Counted from the stretch's first letter, positions 1-12,122 are shown. The stretch: 64,000 bases of DNA from Sipunculus nudus (GCA_026874595.1 CM049313.1:68504659-68568658), one strand, 5' to 3'. Notes: generated by a model from the sequence alone, not told the origin. Program-made: numbers and translations.

Positions 1-2628
1 GCTTCATATTGCTACCAATATTTTTACATAACATCATTCAAGATGTTAAGCATCCTCCTGAAAAAACCTCCTTTGAAAATAATTTCCTTTTTAATAGCCC
101 CGTGTTTTATCTCATTCTTGTTGATTTTTTTTTTTTACATTTCAGCAACGTGCCCCGCCCATTTCTTGGTCCCTTGTGTATTCTGCAGTTTTTCAAGGAA
201 GCACTGTCCATTTAAATATGTAACTCTATGATCGTCGTTTGTTTTTGTCGTTCGATGGCAATTCTCATCTCTGCATATTTTCTTCCAGTCCCGTGTAATT
301 GCATTATCCGTTTCTATTTTAAATCAGGGATGAAACTTCCTATTAAGAGAGTTCTTAGATAGTTCTTTTACATGCGTGTGCCTGACGGCGTTTCATAATT
401 ATTTTTTTAGTTCTTGAAATACGGTTCCGATAAAAAAACCCTCATACCTTTCTTCGATCTCAAGTTTTTTATTTCGTTTGAGAACAAAAAATTGAAACAT
501 TCCTTGGTGTAAATTAACAAGGTATTGCTATGTCTACAATATTCATTTTAGCTTGGGCGTTCCTAGCTTTAACTTTAAGAAATGGCCACTTCATATCTTC
601 ATATCATAAGTATTTTTTCCCGATTTACTCTAAAATGATTTTGAATGAAGCATTGATTGATAAGATCAGTTTATTTTTTTTACAAGAGTAAAGTGAACAG
701 ATCGATATTAAAAGAGATACAAGAAAATAATTCTTTAACATAATTTTTTTTGTATGGACATAGGGCGGTAGCAAAATCTGGCAGGGGACAATAAATTATA
801 TTTTGACCAACGCACACTACATCCAAGCTTTGATACCATAGGGAATTAGATTCGACCTGCTGGAACATCACCAGGTAGGTAGTAGAGTTGATTTGTGGTT
901 TCACTATTTGCTACAGCATGTTATATAATGGGCAGTACCGCAGCCCAATTAAAAAAAAAACAATAAATTGGTCAAAAATTAAGGGGATGGGGTATTTCTT
1001 AACCATAATTATCTCAAAAGTCATTAGTATGACATCAATCTATAGCCAACACATTTCTGTGATAAATGATGTATAATAGTTTTTTTACCAATGCCCTGAT
1101 TACTAAATATTTGGCATTTTTAGAATGTGTTATTACTGTTGGTTTACAGTTAATCTTATTTCTGTTCTTGTCGTAGTAAATGCAGTTTGTTTTCTTATTG
1201 TTTTCTGAAACTACAGGTTTCAAAGACATCAAACATTGAGTACTATACTAAAGTTACAGTACCTTGCATTGTTTTTCCGGATATGATTCTTGTGAAATGT
1301 ATATGTGCACTAACATGTATTCATGTAACATATGGCAGGCGGCTCGATACTTGACTCTCCATATTTTTTCCCGAGCTTTCTCATTTTCTGTGACTGAGAT
1401 GTTTTATTATAACAGGCCCTGCTTATATTCTATTTATCACTCCAAACTCGAGTAAATGTATGACCCTACTTGCTCATTGGATTGAATAAATTTTGCCAAT
1501 TTGGGCAGAACGCAGGAGTCAAATGAATGTCATCTCAAAGGAGGAACTGGAAAAATAACTAGGCGTTAGACCTGTAAATTAATAGAGAAAGATCAACTTT
1601 GTACATTGATTTGTTTAGCAACTAAAATGCTAAATTGGTATTGTTAAGTAGAGTGTAGTTGGAGTGGTCCATTTGGCTTTCCATACAAAACATTTTAGCA
1701 TTTATGTGATGAAAAACTGTCTTTAGCTGTCAACTTCACTTGATTGGGTAAAAGTCTGTGTAGTGAAGATTCACTACTTCATTAATCTGGTAAGTTTTAT
1801 TCACTCTGTTAGAAATGGTAGTTTGTTTCAATGGTAGAAGAAAATTTGGAATGGGTCACTTAATAATTTTCTTGCTCAATGAAGGTTCAAACCAATGCAC
1901 TTGACTCATGTTACCAAGAGCACAAGGCTTGGGAGGTAGCTAGAGGTCATGACTAGCTATACGTACTAAAACTATGCATAGGTTTATTATAAAAATACTG
2001 CTGAGAATAAAGCATCAGAATACAGTTATCAGTTAATGTTTCTATATGATTATATACATACTTATAAGACTATATATGAACAATTTCATATAAGATGAGA
2101 TGTCACAAATGAAAACATGAATTCATAAGCTTACATGAGGATCTCCTGCCTGATGGTTAAACTACGTAAGGCTTTATCAGACATAATTAACTGTGATCAT
2201 AAACATTAAAATATCAGATATAGTTAACAAATGTCAAGTTATATTATAGGAAGTAAGAGATTCAAAAAGGCTTGATATATTTAATTATTGTTTTTATTTA
2301 CTCTCAATTTGTTATCAGGTATATAGGCCTACATTGACTAAACAAGGAGGTGAGAACCTGCTTAGAACTTAGTACAATTGATAAGACTGTGTGAAAATCA
2401 GTGTTGATGGGGGAATTAGTGTTTTTGTCAAACATCTTTAAGGGTTTCCTTTGAACTGGTCAGTTAGTAAAGTTTAACTGTAGGAATACTGATCTGTCAT
2501 TCAGTTTTGTCTTTCAATATATTTCATTTTCAAATGCATTGTTTCTGTTTGTCTATACAATGATGTTTACCTACTGTTAGTGATATCTTACTCCACACTT
2601 ATCGGTTGACAATATGCATTTATTTCAG
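1..2628. other. No recognisable feature
   Basis: AT-rich DNA with scattered stop codons in all frames. The longest open frames are under 75 codons and show no domain, periodicity or codon pattern that I recognise. I see no repeat shared with the rest of the window. Confidence 0.5.
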
Positions 2629-2729
2629 ATTACTGCAAAAGATGGCTGTTTAATGAAGGTGAAGCCAAATGGGTTTCACATCTGCAGTTGATGATTTTCA
2701 ACCTTCAAGACTTGCTATAAATCTACCAG
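2629..2729 (+). other. Exon-like segment, probably non-coding or decayed
   Basis: A 101-bp segment preceded by a pyrimidine-rich acceptor (TTTATTTCAG) and followed by CCAG|GTAGTG. All three frames contain a stop; the best stays open for about 30 codons (starting YCKRWLFNEGE) before a TAA. It lies 305 bp before a second acceptor at 3034. The two may be exons of a non-coding transcript or of a broken gene. Only the splice-site resemblance is seen; transcription is inferred. Confidence 0.2.
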
Positions 2730-3034
2730 GTAGTGAAATCATTGTGTTCATGATAATACAATTTGTTAGAAGCCATGAAAACTGTCTGTAGATAAATTAA
2801 TTGGTGTGATTATTCAGACAAAAAAAACCTCTTGGGTTTAAGTGTTAAAACTTTAAACCCAAATTCCCTGCTATGTTTGTACACTATGTTGACATTTTCC
2901 AAATAATTCGTAAACGCTTTAACAGGCTTTCAGCACAGCAAGCAAATTCAACTTATTTCGCGCAATGACACACGTCTTCATTATTGAACTAACATTATAT
3001 TATTATCTTAATAAGGCCTATTTGCCATTTTCAG

Positions 3035-3485
3035 TTTCAGGTCATTCCAATAAAAACTGCTTTCGATGAAGATCCCAGTTTCTGCTACTACCATAGACAC
3101 AGAAGAGAACCAATATTAACAACTGTGTTATCTGTCAAAAAGACACCACTGAAGCACTTAGGACAGCAAGGAACACCTCTATAGAAACCTTTGTCAGTGC
3201 TCCGAGGCAAAGAGAAAACGTCTACGACCGACTACATTCCCACATAGACACACTTCATAGCATTGATATAAAATGATAACACTCATGTTATTCTAGTTTT
3301 CATAATTTAATTTCATCATGAACTAACATAGCATAAAGATTTAAATGTTGTGTCTTACCGTTTCGTATATCTATAAGTATTATAAACGCTCGAGTTAATC
3401 TTCGCGTGGATATGAGTGAGTGAGTTATCGCGCGTGTACGTTTTTGCATCGCATGCTGCTCAATAAATTACGTTTCATTAAGTAT
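3035..3485 (+). pseudogene. Exon-like segment with frameshifted CVICQ-motif fragment
   Basis: A strong acceptor (TTTGCCATTTTCAG) precedes this segment and an AATAAA lies near 3464. The frame 3097-3276 encodes about 59 residues ending in TGA: NNCVICQKDTTEALRTA, then a basic stretch, then ENVYDRLHSH. A Cys-x2-Cys motif followed by a helical 'R..V..RL' stretch resembles the N-terminal zinc-binding segment of a large, repeat-associated family of uncharacterised invertebrate proteins; this is recognised by pattern, not by search. The upstream part (MKIPVSATTIDTEENQ) is in another frame and ends in a stop just before CVICQ, which fits a frameshifted relic. No function can be assigned. Confidence 0.35.
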
Positions 3486-4550
3486 ATATGTGGACCGCGT
3501 GTAATCCATAATGCATTTCTGCATGTAATTTTGATACGATCAGGTATCAATTGAATCTCTTGATCATCTTCAGATCCAACAAAGGGGCTCCCTAATGTTA
3601 TTTATTACAGAATTCCAGGCATAACAAAAGCCAAGTTATCTCATTTGGTGGTTCTTCCTTTGCCGAGACCTGTCATATAATCTTATTGTAGCTTAACATT
3701 AATTAAGCTTTGTTGTGAGACCTCGCTTCCTTTTATACGGCTGCTTTCAAAATTGCATTAATTGTTGTATCCTCTTTGAGGGTCACTTATTGGCGGCTTT
3801 CTGGAGAGCTGCTAACGTATATTTAAATGGCTAGGTAGAGGGAAAATATCTCAACTCACAGCAGCGTAATATTCTGATTTCACAAGAATGAATGGTAATA
3901 TCGTTTATCAAAAAGAGATTACCAAAATATCTCAAAAAGTACAGAATTTTATTTACAAAGACAAATGAAATTACATGGGTCACAGTTACTTGTTTTGCCT
4001 TGAAAAATTCTTAGCTGCCTCCCATAATCTGACCAATGATTAACTTGCGACAAACATACAAATATTAATGATTAACTAATAACTTGCTCCGTTTGCTGCT
4101 GGCATGCTTAGCGACGAAAACTTACTGTTTTATTTTTATTCTGGGTAAAGCCAGCAATAATTGTATCGATTCTCGTCAGAGCAATCGGTAACTGTACGGG
4201 TCAACTTTTACGGACTGAGTTGTTGCTTTTACCAATACATCGCACCTTTCATACTGATTGTCATGTTGTGGTATACCTGTCAGTCATGTTGTGTTATACC
4301 TGTCATGTATTCAATTTACAATATATCCTGTAGACCATTGCCTTGTCTTATATTGATAGGTTACATGGTGCTGTTTTACTAAGATCGAATGCACAAAAAG
4401 TAATGAATAGCCAAATCACTTCTCTAATATCAATTTACTGAAAATCATCATATCATATTCTGGTTAATCATGAGAACGCTACCTTAGCAATCCCTGAAAC
4501 GACAAAGGTATACCAGATAAAGGACGAGTGACAGTTGTCCTAAAGGTTTT
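3486..4550. other. No recognisable feature
   Basis: AT-rich sequence without a supported gene. The 73-codon frame at 4161-4382 is rich in Cys and Tyr but has no recognisable motif, and I treat it as chance. Confidence 0.45.
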
Positions 4551-4559
4551 AAAAAACAT

Positions 4560-4980
4560 GTTACGCAACGGACCGTGTGGGGTATGCATAGCGTTTCTAG
4601 GGAGTGTATAATCTCTTACAGTTCAAACAGCTTACACTTATACAAGTGAAAGACTTTAACTACGACTGACACACATTCCTCAGTTTCAGTAACCTTTGTG
4701 AAGCCATGTATAGAGTAATAAATCTGCATTTATCAGACATCTTTGGCTTTCTAGAGGATCCTCCCCTTTGCTGCCACGCTGAGCATGTCATCATTATCCC
4801 ATTATAACGAAGCCATTAAATTTTGGTCTTAGGGAATGCAAATTTCTCACTTCGCCAATTAAGAGATGGGATGAAAATTCTGAGCTGCAGCTACCCGTGG
4901 CGATTTACCATGCAAACATGTTCACTGTTTGTTCAGTCAGGATTATTGGACACAATATGTATACATGTTTATCCCCAGGT
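4560..4980. repeat. Ancient duplicated segment, copy 1
   Basis: This segment can be aligned in patches with 7340-7860 in the same orientation. Shared landmarks, in order, are GTCCTAAAGGTTT / GTCCTAATGGTTT, CCTCAGTTTCAGT / CCTCAGATTCAGT, TTGGCTTTCT, ATAACGAAGCCATTA / ATAGCGAAGCCGTTA, GGTCTTAG.GAA.GCAAATTTC, GATGGGATG.AAAT and TTTGTTCA. Identity is low, with indels, so the duplication or insertion is old. The array of 340-bp units lies between the two copies. Confidence 0.45.
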
Positions 4981-5349
4981 TTAACACTTAATATTATGAT
5001 ATCATAGATTGATATTTCGTTCCTTTTTGTATTTTCCGCGGGCAAATGCTTCAGCTGCAGAACTCTACTTGCCCACTGAAAGCACTATCTTTATATACCA
5101 ATGCAACTGATCACGGTAAAGGAATATTTCCGTTCATCACTTAAAAAAATAGAACGGCGACCGTTCTCAGGTACATAACACACACAATGAAACTAGAGTT
5201 ATGGGGCTGTCCCACTTAAGTGACTCTACAGGCGACTACATGCGACCAGGCTGTCGCCTCATGGTTGCCAAAAACAGAAAACCTTGAAAAAGAATAGGTT
5301 ATCTTCTTCGGACTGAATTATCGCTTTATGAGATAAACCGGGTTTATCT

Positions 5350-6960
5350 TGTTCTGTAAGTCATCTGAACTTTAGCAATCACTCTTGGTCCGTCGTCGGT
5401 CCGGTCGTCCGGTCGTCCTGGCGTCTGTCCGTTAACAGGGCACAAATCGTAACTGCTGGACCTAGAATCTTCTTACTTGACATCCAGAGAGGTCCATAAA
5501 AAATCTCCTAGAAAACCATGAAATTAGGTCACTGTTACCCATATTCTTCCAGGTATGGGGCTCCAAAGTACCCCCCTCCCCAGAATAATGGCAATTTCAT
5601 AGAAAAGCTCAAGTATCTTAACAAATTATGCATTGATCACCATGATTTTTTTTGCATGGATATTGATCATGGAGTGTTCCATCAGTTTCTGCAGACTGGT
5701 GGCGCCACCTGTATTTTTTATTTGTTATGATTTTTTTTCTCTATTTTTGAAACCTTTAAAGATGCAGTCATCTGTTAACAGGACATACATTGTAACCGCT
5801 GGACCTTCAATCTTTTTACTTTAAAATCCGGAGAGGTCAATTAAAAACCTCTTTCAAAACCTTAAATTAAGTCTCTGTTACTAATATTCTTCCCGCTATG
5901 GGGCTATGTAGTAGCCCCCAGATTAGTTGAAAATTTCATAGAAAAGCTCGAGTATCTGAACACTAATGCATTGATCACCATGATTTTTTGCATGGATAAT
6001 GATCATGGAGTGTTTCATCAGTTCCTGCAGACTTGAAGCGCCACCTGTATTGTTTATTTATTTTTACGATTTTTTCTCTATTTTATAGACCTTTAAAGAT
6101 GGTGTCATCTGTTAACAGGACACAAATCGTAACCCCTGGACCAAGAATCTTCTAACTTAAAATCCAGAGAGGTCCATAAAAAATATCCTTTGAAACCTGA
6201 AATTAGGTCTCTGTTTCCCATATTCTTCCAGCTATGGGGCCCCGAAATACCCCTAGAATAATGGCAAATTTCATATAAAAGCTCAGGTATCTGAACAACT
6301 TATGCATTGATCACCATGATTCTTTGCATGGATATTGATCATGGAGTGTTTCATCAGCTTCTGCAGACAGGTGGCGCCACCTGCATTTTTTTTTAATTTT
6401 TACTCTATTTTATTAGACCTTTAAAGATGCAGTCATTTGTTTACAGGGCACAAAATGTTACTGCTGAACCTAGAATCTTCTATCTTGACATGCAAGGAGG
6501 CCCATGAAAAGTCTCTTAGGAGACCTAAAATTAGGTCTCTATTACCCAAAACCTTTGAAATACCCCCAGAGTAATGGAAAAATGGAAACAAAACCTCAAG
6601 TATCTGAACAACTAATGTATTGATCACCATGATTCGTTGCATAGATATTGATCAAGGATATGAGGTCATCTGTTAACAGGGCACAAATCATATTGACTAG
6701 ACCTAGAATCTTTCAACTTGACATCCTTGAATGTCTATAAAAAAGTCTTCAAGGAAACCTGAATTAGGTCTTTCTTACCCATATCATTTGAGCTATGGCG
6801 CTCAAAAGTGCCCTCAAAACAATTTAAAGTTTTAAACAAAAGCAGTGCACAAATCATAACCATTGGAGCTAGAATCTTCTGATTTGACATCCAGGGAGGT
6901 CCATAATAAGTCTCCTTGCAAACTAGAAATTATAGGTGTCTATAATTCATATTTTTAAAT
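5350..6960 (+). repeat. Tandem array of ~340-bp dispersed-repeat units
   Basis: The head reads AAGTCATCTGAACTTTAGCAA followed by a run of GTCCGTCGTCGG-type motifs. Units then begin with GTTAACAGGGCACAAATCGTAAC at about 5431, 5774, 6111, 6439 and 6672, with a degraded one near 6840; spacing is 343, 337, 328, 233 and 168 bp. Within each unit the order is constant: CTAGAATCTTCT, GACATCCAGAGAGGTCCAT, CCATATTCTTCCAG.TATGGGGC, TGCATTGATCACCATGAT, GATCATGGAGTGTT, CTGCAGAC.GGTGGCGCCACCTG, then a T-rich spacer. The last units are shortened. A second copy starts at 63,370 and minus-strand copies lie at 18.5-20.8 kb. Short open frames inside it are not genes. Confidence 0.8.
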
Positions 6961-7292
6961 TTATGAAGCATGTTTGAAAACCCCAGAAATTGAAATGAAT
7001 GGATCGTCCTAAAAGGTGGTCTTTGTATGCGTCTTAATTAACTTAAGCTAACTTGCATGAATGATGGTGCCACGTACATTATCTTAATTAGTTCCCTATG
7101 CACAGACATATTGTCAACATGTCAGTCGGCTGAGCGTCATGACCCATGGATCACTTGTTCCTACTTATTATGCAATCATTTCATGCTTTACAATTTCCTT
7201 GAAAAAAAAACACTGTATCCCAAAAGCAAGTGACGTATCTTAAGCAAAGCACATATGCCAACATATCGTTATTTAACATAAATAACATTTAG

Positions 7293-7640
7293 CTATAACA
7301 CCAATTGAAAACATATTGACATTAAGCTCCAGACAAACGCCCGCCAAGGTAAAACGAGAAGGGATACAATGAGAACGTACGGATGACAATATGTCCTAAT
7401 GGTTTCCTGAATAGGTAACGGTGAAGGCTGGTTCTGTTTACTATCATATCCATCAGCTGCTACTTCAGGATCAACAGTTTGGATTAAAATAACATAAACT
7501 GTAAGTAACACATCTTCCTCAGATTCAGTGCCCATCGCGCGTGAGCTATTAAGCGAAACAACATTGGCTTTCTCCGTTGCTTGCCTGTCCATGGCAAAAC
7601 CTTTGCCTGCCAGCGAATCCTGCGCCGGGGCTAACGGCAC
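7293..7640 (-). CDS. Unsupported 115-codon open frame in duplicated segment
   Basis: Longest frame in this part of the window. It starts MPLAPAQDSLAGKG, has an internal Met (MDRQATEKANVV), a mildly hydrophobic stretch (VLLTVYVILI) and a longer one near the C-terminus (YVLIVSLLVLPWRAFVW). I recognise no family. It lies in the second copy of an ancient duplicated segment; the homologous stretch near 4560-4760 does not keep this frame open, which argues against a conserved protein. Reported because it could be an exon with membrane segments; chance is more likely. Confidence 0.12.
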   Translation of the reverse strand: MPLAPAQDSLAGKGFAMDRQATEKANVVSLNSSRAMGTESEEDVLLTVYVILIQTVDPEVAADGYDSKQNQPSPLPIQETIRTYCHPYVLIVSLLVLPWRAFVWSLMSICFQLVL

Positions 7641-7860
7641 TCAACAAGTCATTATTTTCCAATCATAGCGAAGCCGTTAGGCTTCGGTCTTAGCGAAAGC
7701 AAATTTCACACCTCACCGAAACGGGATGGGATGGAAATGCCAAAGTGCTACCTGTAAGTCCTGAAAAAAATTCAATGTTTGTTCAATGAGGAAACATGGG
7801 CATTAACATATATCCCCCCCCCTAGAAAACTCATCAGCTAAAGGAATCTACTACCTATAT
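7641..7860. repeat. Ancient duplicated segment, copy 2 (distal part)
   Basis: Counterpart of 4780-4960: AGCGAAGCCGTTAGGCTTCGGTCTTAGCGAAAGCAAATTTCACACCTC matches the sequence near 4806-4855 with substitutions, followed by GGGATGGGATGGAAATG and TTTGTTCAATGAGG. A short poly-C run (7806-7812) follows. The match also continues toward lower coordinates through 7340-7640. Confidence 0.45.
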
Positions 7861-8524
7861 CGTAAGCGCTGTTTGTTATGACCTCGTATCCTGAATTGCT
7901 ACACCAGAGGGGAGCACTGTATTTTTGTCCAGTCAGATGGAAGATACAGCCTAGCGAGGAAGACGCGAAGCCAATTTTGTTCATTTCCTTTTGAAGGACA
8001 GCTCATCGCCCCGGTAACCGTCTGAGCAGGCCACAGGCTCAGAGAGAATGACCTTGGGCTAATAGGATGCCCGGCCGGTGAGCTGTAATTCAAACGAAAC
8101 GTAACAACAAAGGCTGCGTGCACACCTCGCTGGTTTGTTTCAGTTCTGCAGGCAATAGATACATGGCTACGCTAACACAGTCATAATGTCATAATCGAAT
8201 CGGTTGATGATGCTAGAATGCAGAGGGAACAATTAAAATTCGACTATAAACTGTCATCAAGCGGCGCCTGAAGCGCAGCTATTGGCGGAGCCAGGATGCC
8301 TGTCGAGTGTTTGTTTATTGGCATCTGGTTGGCTGCTTGTCATATCATACGCACGTTTTATTCAGCGGACAACGAACCGCCATCTGGTGTCTTTATGTAT
8401 CAAAAACGCTCAAAGCGGGCAGCGGAAAAATCAGTTGCCTCTTTAGAAACGCAAGATTTCCGCTGCCTCGGGAGCCTACTGAAAACTTGCATACTAATAC
8501 AAAGACAAATTTTTGAGGGGAAAA

Positions 8525-8600
8525 CATTGGGCCGATCCCGGTTTAGAACCCATGTTGGTGGCGCACAAGTCCGGCGTACCAACCGCTTCGCTAGCAAAGC
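8525..8600 (-). repeat. tRNA-derived SINE-like fragment
   Basis: On the minus strand an A-box-like TAGCGAAGCGG (8583-8593) and a B-box-like GGTTCTAAACC (8540-8550) lie at tRNA spacing. A 3-bp D-stem (GCG/CGC) is possible around the A box, but the acceptor and anticodon stems do not pair, so this is not a functional tRNA. It is best read as the tRNA-like head of a SINE or a tRNA pseudogene. The plus-strand 126-codon frame at 8296-8676 runs across it and is a chance frame. Confidence 0.5.
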
Positions 8601-8660
8601 AAGCTTCACTAGCCAGACAGTTCGGTCCACTTTTATGTCACCCCATAACAATACAAATAC

Positions 8661-9060
8661 AGTAAACTCCGGTTAATACGACCATATGCAGAACAGTCTA
8701 AGTTGGATGTTCCTGTTAGCGAGAAATACATACTGCACAATTAAAATCCTAAGGGGGCAATAAGTAATCATTTTTGCTGCAAAATAATATTCGTTTATTT
8801 TAACAGCTACACCTACCCACGTTTGCACTTCATTATTTTTTTATTAAAAATATGTATTTATTAAACGTTAAGCAGGCACATGCTGCCTAATCGCTCAATG
8901 AAGCCAAAGTTTCTAGCAGTTTGCTGCAATCAGTGTCGTGTTAGCGGGAGGAATAACATCATATTTATATTAGATATCCCCGAGACCGAAAAATTGGTCG
9001 CCTCAGCGGAAGTAAAAAATAGCGAGTTGGTCGTCAGGCGGTATTTTAGAGTACATATCC
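8661..9060. mobile_element. Decayed Tigger/pogo-like MITE remnant
   Basis: The left edge ACAGTAAACTCCGGTTAATACGACC resembles the TACAGT(A/G)AA.CCC.NTTAA.ACGACC terminus typical of Tc1/mariner-pogo (Tigger-like) non-autonomous elements. Later motifs (GTGTTAGCGGGAGG near 8938, GACCGAAAAATTGGTCG near 8983, TTGGTCGTCAGGCGG near 9026) look like the repeated 'gaccg...ggtcg' interior of such elements. I could not find an intact right terminus, so boundaries are approximate. Confidence 0.35.
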
Positions 9061-10629
9061 GCATGGTGTTCAGGAATTTATACCGCACGCTCAAATATGT
9101 ATAGGCAGTACCATAAGAAAGACTTATATACACATAAAATGATAACTAAAACGAGAGTGCAAACCTTCACCAACACAAGGATAAGTGAAAATTTAATTTG
9201 CTTTACCTGTGGCCATCCTATTTTGCAATTTTTCTTCTGATATTTACGAAAATTCTTCGAAAAGCAAACAGTTCGGCCTCTGTATTGGTTGCATTGTCGA
9301 TTTTAGATTGCAAACTACCAAAATAGTATTTCCGGTAAAGATCATATAGCCCACGGAGCGCCAGCAAATATACCAATATATTATGTTCTAACCCTAATAA
9401 CCCAGGTTTAAATTTATCTGTATCTGATCAAATAATTTGGGTAGATCCAGAGTTCTTGAATACAATATGTTTTCGTCAATGCCGCCTATTTTGTATATAA
9501 TAAGTATCGACACCATGGTCGGCACGAAAACAATCAGTTTTAAATGTAACAATTGGTCCCATACCATCACAAATCCAACATAAATATGGACAATTTAAAG
9601 ATTCATTAAAGTTATATTATCAACTTTTAATCCGGATTTTGATTCACATTATACCAAACACTAAAAATGGAAGGTTAAAGTATATTTTTAGTTTCGGTCT
9701 CTTGGGGATGATGTTATAAAGAGAAAGATGTGAATTTGGTTAGATTCAGTTGCTGATCAGCAACGTTTTTTCAGCAGTGCTTTTTATTAATGGTTCGTCC
9801 TTTCAATAAATTTAACTGAAGTGGAAACAAAAAATAATGGATATTTTAATATAAACAAACAGACAAACGGCAGTGATCGCATAACTGCGTTACGGGAGTT
9901 AATAACCCGTTTATACGGATTGCGTATTCATGTATTCAAAGAAATTTCATGGCACACCACTGACAATGATCACATTTCATTTAGCTTTCTCTTATTAAGT
10001 CCAATAAAAAAAGTTTTCGGAGAAAGTAATTTCCATTCACGATAGTCCCTTTTCATAGCCTTAGAAGGACGGGCATTGTCAGGGAAGCCTGGAATTTGAA
10101 CACGGCTTGCAGCGTGTAGAGTTACTGTCAATCCCTGTTACAATTACGTGACAACAATGAAGGGCAAACAGCATTATAAAGTCAGGGAGAAATTGCTACT
10201 GGGAGCCGTTCAGCATTGTCATCCAGTCTTTTCTTTGGGAGCTGTAAAATGTTTACTCTGTAAAACGGGAAGCTTTACGACTTCTCCATGATGCAGAAAA
10301 TGGTCACTGATTGTGCAGCACCGCCAACCGCACTAGTGGATTCAACAGCGATCTAATCTGGAATCATGAACCTGTCTCCATCTCAAAAAGCCAATTTTGT
10401 TTCCCATTACAGCTCAGCGTCATGGGTACTGAAGCTTGTCACCGGCAATTTCAATCCTTTTCGTTTACATTGTGCTAGTGTCAGAAAACGGTCTGTCTTA
10501 GAAATTATGGCGACAGTAAAATCTCAGTCTCCCAGCACCCACCTCTCCATCAGTAGAAAACCTGCTTTTCATCCCTAATTACTTTCGTTCATTTCAGAAT
10601 TCATCGCATTTTATGTGTGCGTCAAACCC
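9061..10629. other. No recognisable feature
   Basis: AT-rich sequence. Open frames of 70-74 codons at 9821-10045 and 10366-10578 show no recognisable motif. A short poly-C run at 10,631 marks the start of the next repeat. Confidence 0.4.
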
Positions 10630-11225
10630 ATCTCCCCCCCCCCAACTGTAGGGATAGTACAAGTAGTAGGGATTTGTACAACCTTTTTTTTCAAGCAACC
10701 TATAAATTAGATGATTTATTGAAACCATGGTTATAATGGAATGATATTTATGAATGTATAGAAATCAACATACCTGTAAATCCATAACGAGACGAACGGG
10801 GTCTTGACACTGGTCGTAGTGTAACCCAACTGAAAAGCTCTCGCTTTGAAAGTCATGTCCTCTTTGTTTTGAATTATAAAGCTTTACTTCCTGTTCAGGG
10901 AAGATTTGGGATCAATGGGGATTAGAGTGGACCTGTGACCTGCTCTCTGTGGCCAGTGATCTCAAAATGCAGGAAACCCCCAAGGCACCTCCTAAAAAAG
11001 CGCGACCGGCGTGGAGGTCCTTAAAGCACAGAATAAATAGGGGCATCTGTTGTTGGGAAAATTAAATTTATAAATAATGCAGCCCAATACGGCATAATCC
11101 CGAAAAAATAAAACAAACTTGTCCGATAAGAGCGCAAGAGTGACACGTGTGTTGAATTTCGAAAGCCAAGCCAGAATGGAAACAAGTAAACCATTGTCTA
11201 GAAAAAAAACCAATGCGTATTTTTT
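10630..11225 (+). repeat. Unclassified dispersed repeat, copy 1
   Basis: Nearly its whole length aligns with the reverse complement of 40,885-41,450. Shared landmarks in order are a poly-C run, GGTTATAATGGAATGATATTTATGAA, CATACCTGTAAA, TTTTGAATTATAAAGCTTTACTTCC, GGGATCAATGGGGATTAGAG, CCCCCAAGGCACCTCCT, AAAGCACAGAATAAATAGGGG, and finally AAGTAAACCATTG. The two copies differ by many substitutions and small indels. I see no terminal repeat and no coding capacity; it may be a non-autonomous element of unknown class. Confidence 0.6.
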
Positions 11226-11339
11226 ATATACATAAATAGTGTGAAAAGTGTCAAATAATATGGTTAATAATGCGGTTTAGGGTATACCGACTAATTTTTG
11301 TGCATAATTCACGAGTCTGCTGATCAAATTTTTGTCTGG

Positions 11340-11395
11340 ACCGATGGGGGGACCGTTAACCCCCCCCCCCCTTGGATCCACCACGCCTGCATGAA
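11340..11395. repeat. Possible solo MITE end with poly-C
   Basis: GACCGTTAACC followed by about ten C and TTGGATCCACCACGCC resembles the right end of the GCGGATCC-ended MITE at 11,904-12,122. No matching left end was found. Confidence 0.25.
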
Positions 11396-11903
11396 CATTC
11401 TAAATTTCAACTATTGTCTTACTGTTTTTTTTTTTTATTTTTATAAATATATCAGCGCTGTGCCTGGGTGTTTGCCCTACACTAAAGAGTTTTGATTTCC
11501 AACCGTCACGTTACCGTGGGTTACCATGGATTCCTATACTGCAAATATGGTAATACCGCTTCTGCTTTCAATGCCATGTGGTAGTGATAATCAAACCAAA
11601 CGTTGACAGGTGTATATGTTTGAGATATCTCTCGTTTAGATGAACGAACAGCCTGAATATTATCACAGCTGTTTACGGTGAATATACAGTTATTCACGTT
11701 TGCAATTCATGTTCGTGCATAGAGATACACAAAGGAGTTGTCAAGTAAGAATTACTTACATACACGATATATCTATCACGTATGGTCTCAAGATGGTTGT
11801 TTGATGTGGATGTTGTATTACTGTAACTGTTAATGAAGAACGATTTAACCTATCCCATGATTATTTGTTATGGAATTTTTGAACGTACTAGATGATATAC
11901 AGA

Positions 11904-12122
11904 AGCGGATCCGGGGGGGGGGGGGGGTCCAGGGGCTCCGGTCCCCACCGCCCCCCCCCCCCATTTTTTCATAAGAAACAACGTTTTATGAGGGCTTCAG
12001 ACAAAATTTTGCGGCCTGGACCCACCCCCTTTTCCAGACCTGCGGACCTTTTTAAGTGTTTTCATTAGTCCTCCCGGGTTGGATCCCCCCCCCCCCCGAT
12101 TTTCCTAAATCCTGGATCCGCC
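11904..12122. mobile_element. MITE with GCGGATCC terminal inverted repeats
   Basis: About 219 bp, starting AGCGGATCCGG plus a long G run and ending CCTGGATCCGCC, giving an imperfect terminal inverted repeat of about 11 bp. The interior contains GCGGCCTGGACCCACCCCC, GACCTGCGGACC, TTTTCATTAGTCCTCCCGGGTTGGATCCC. The same interior recurs at 45,037-45,212 and 60,383-60,592. The poly-G/poly-C runs belong to the element. Non-coding. No target-site duplication could be fixed. Confidence 0.6.

Noticed and set aside
8296-8676. 126-codon plus-strand frame and overlapping frames on both strands
   Set aside because: It crosses the tRNA-like SINE fragment and the start of a Tigger-like remnant; several frames are open at once because the local GC content is higher.
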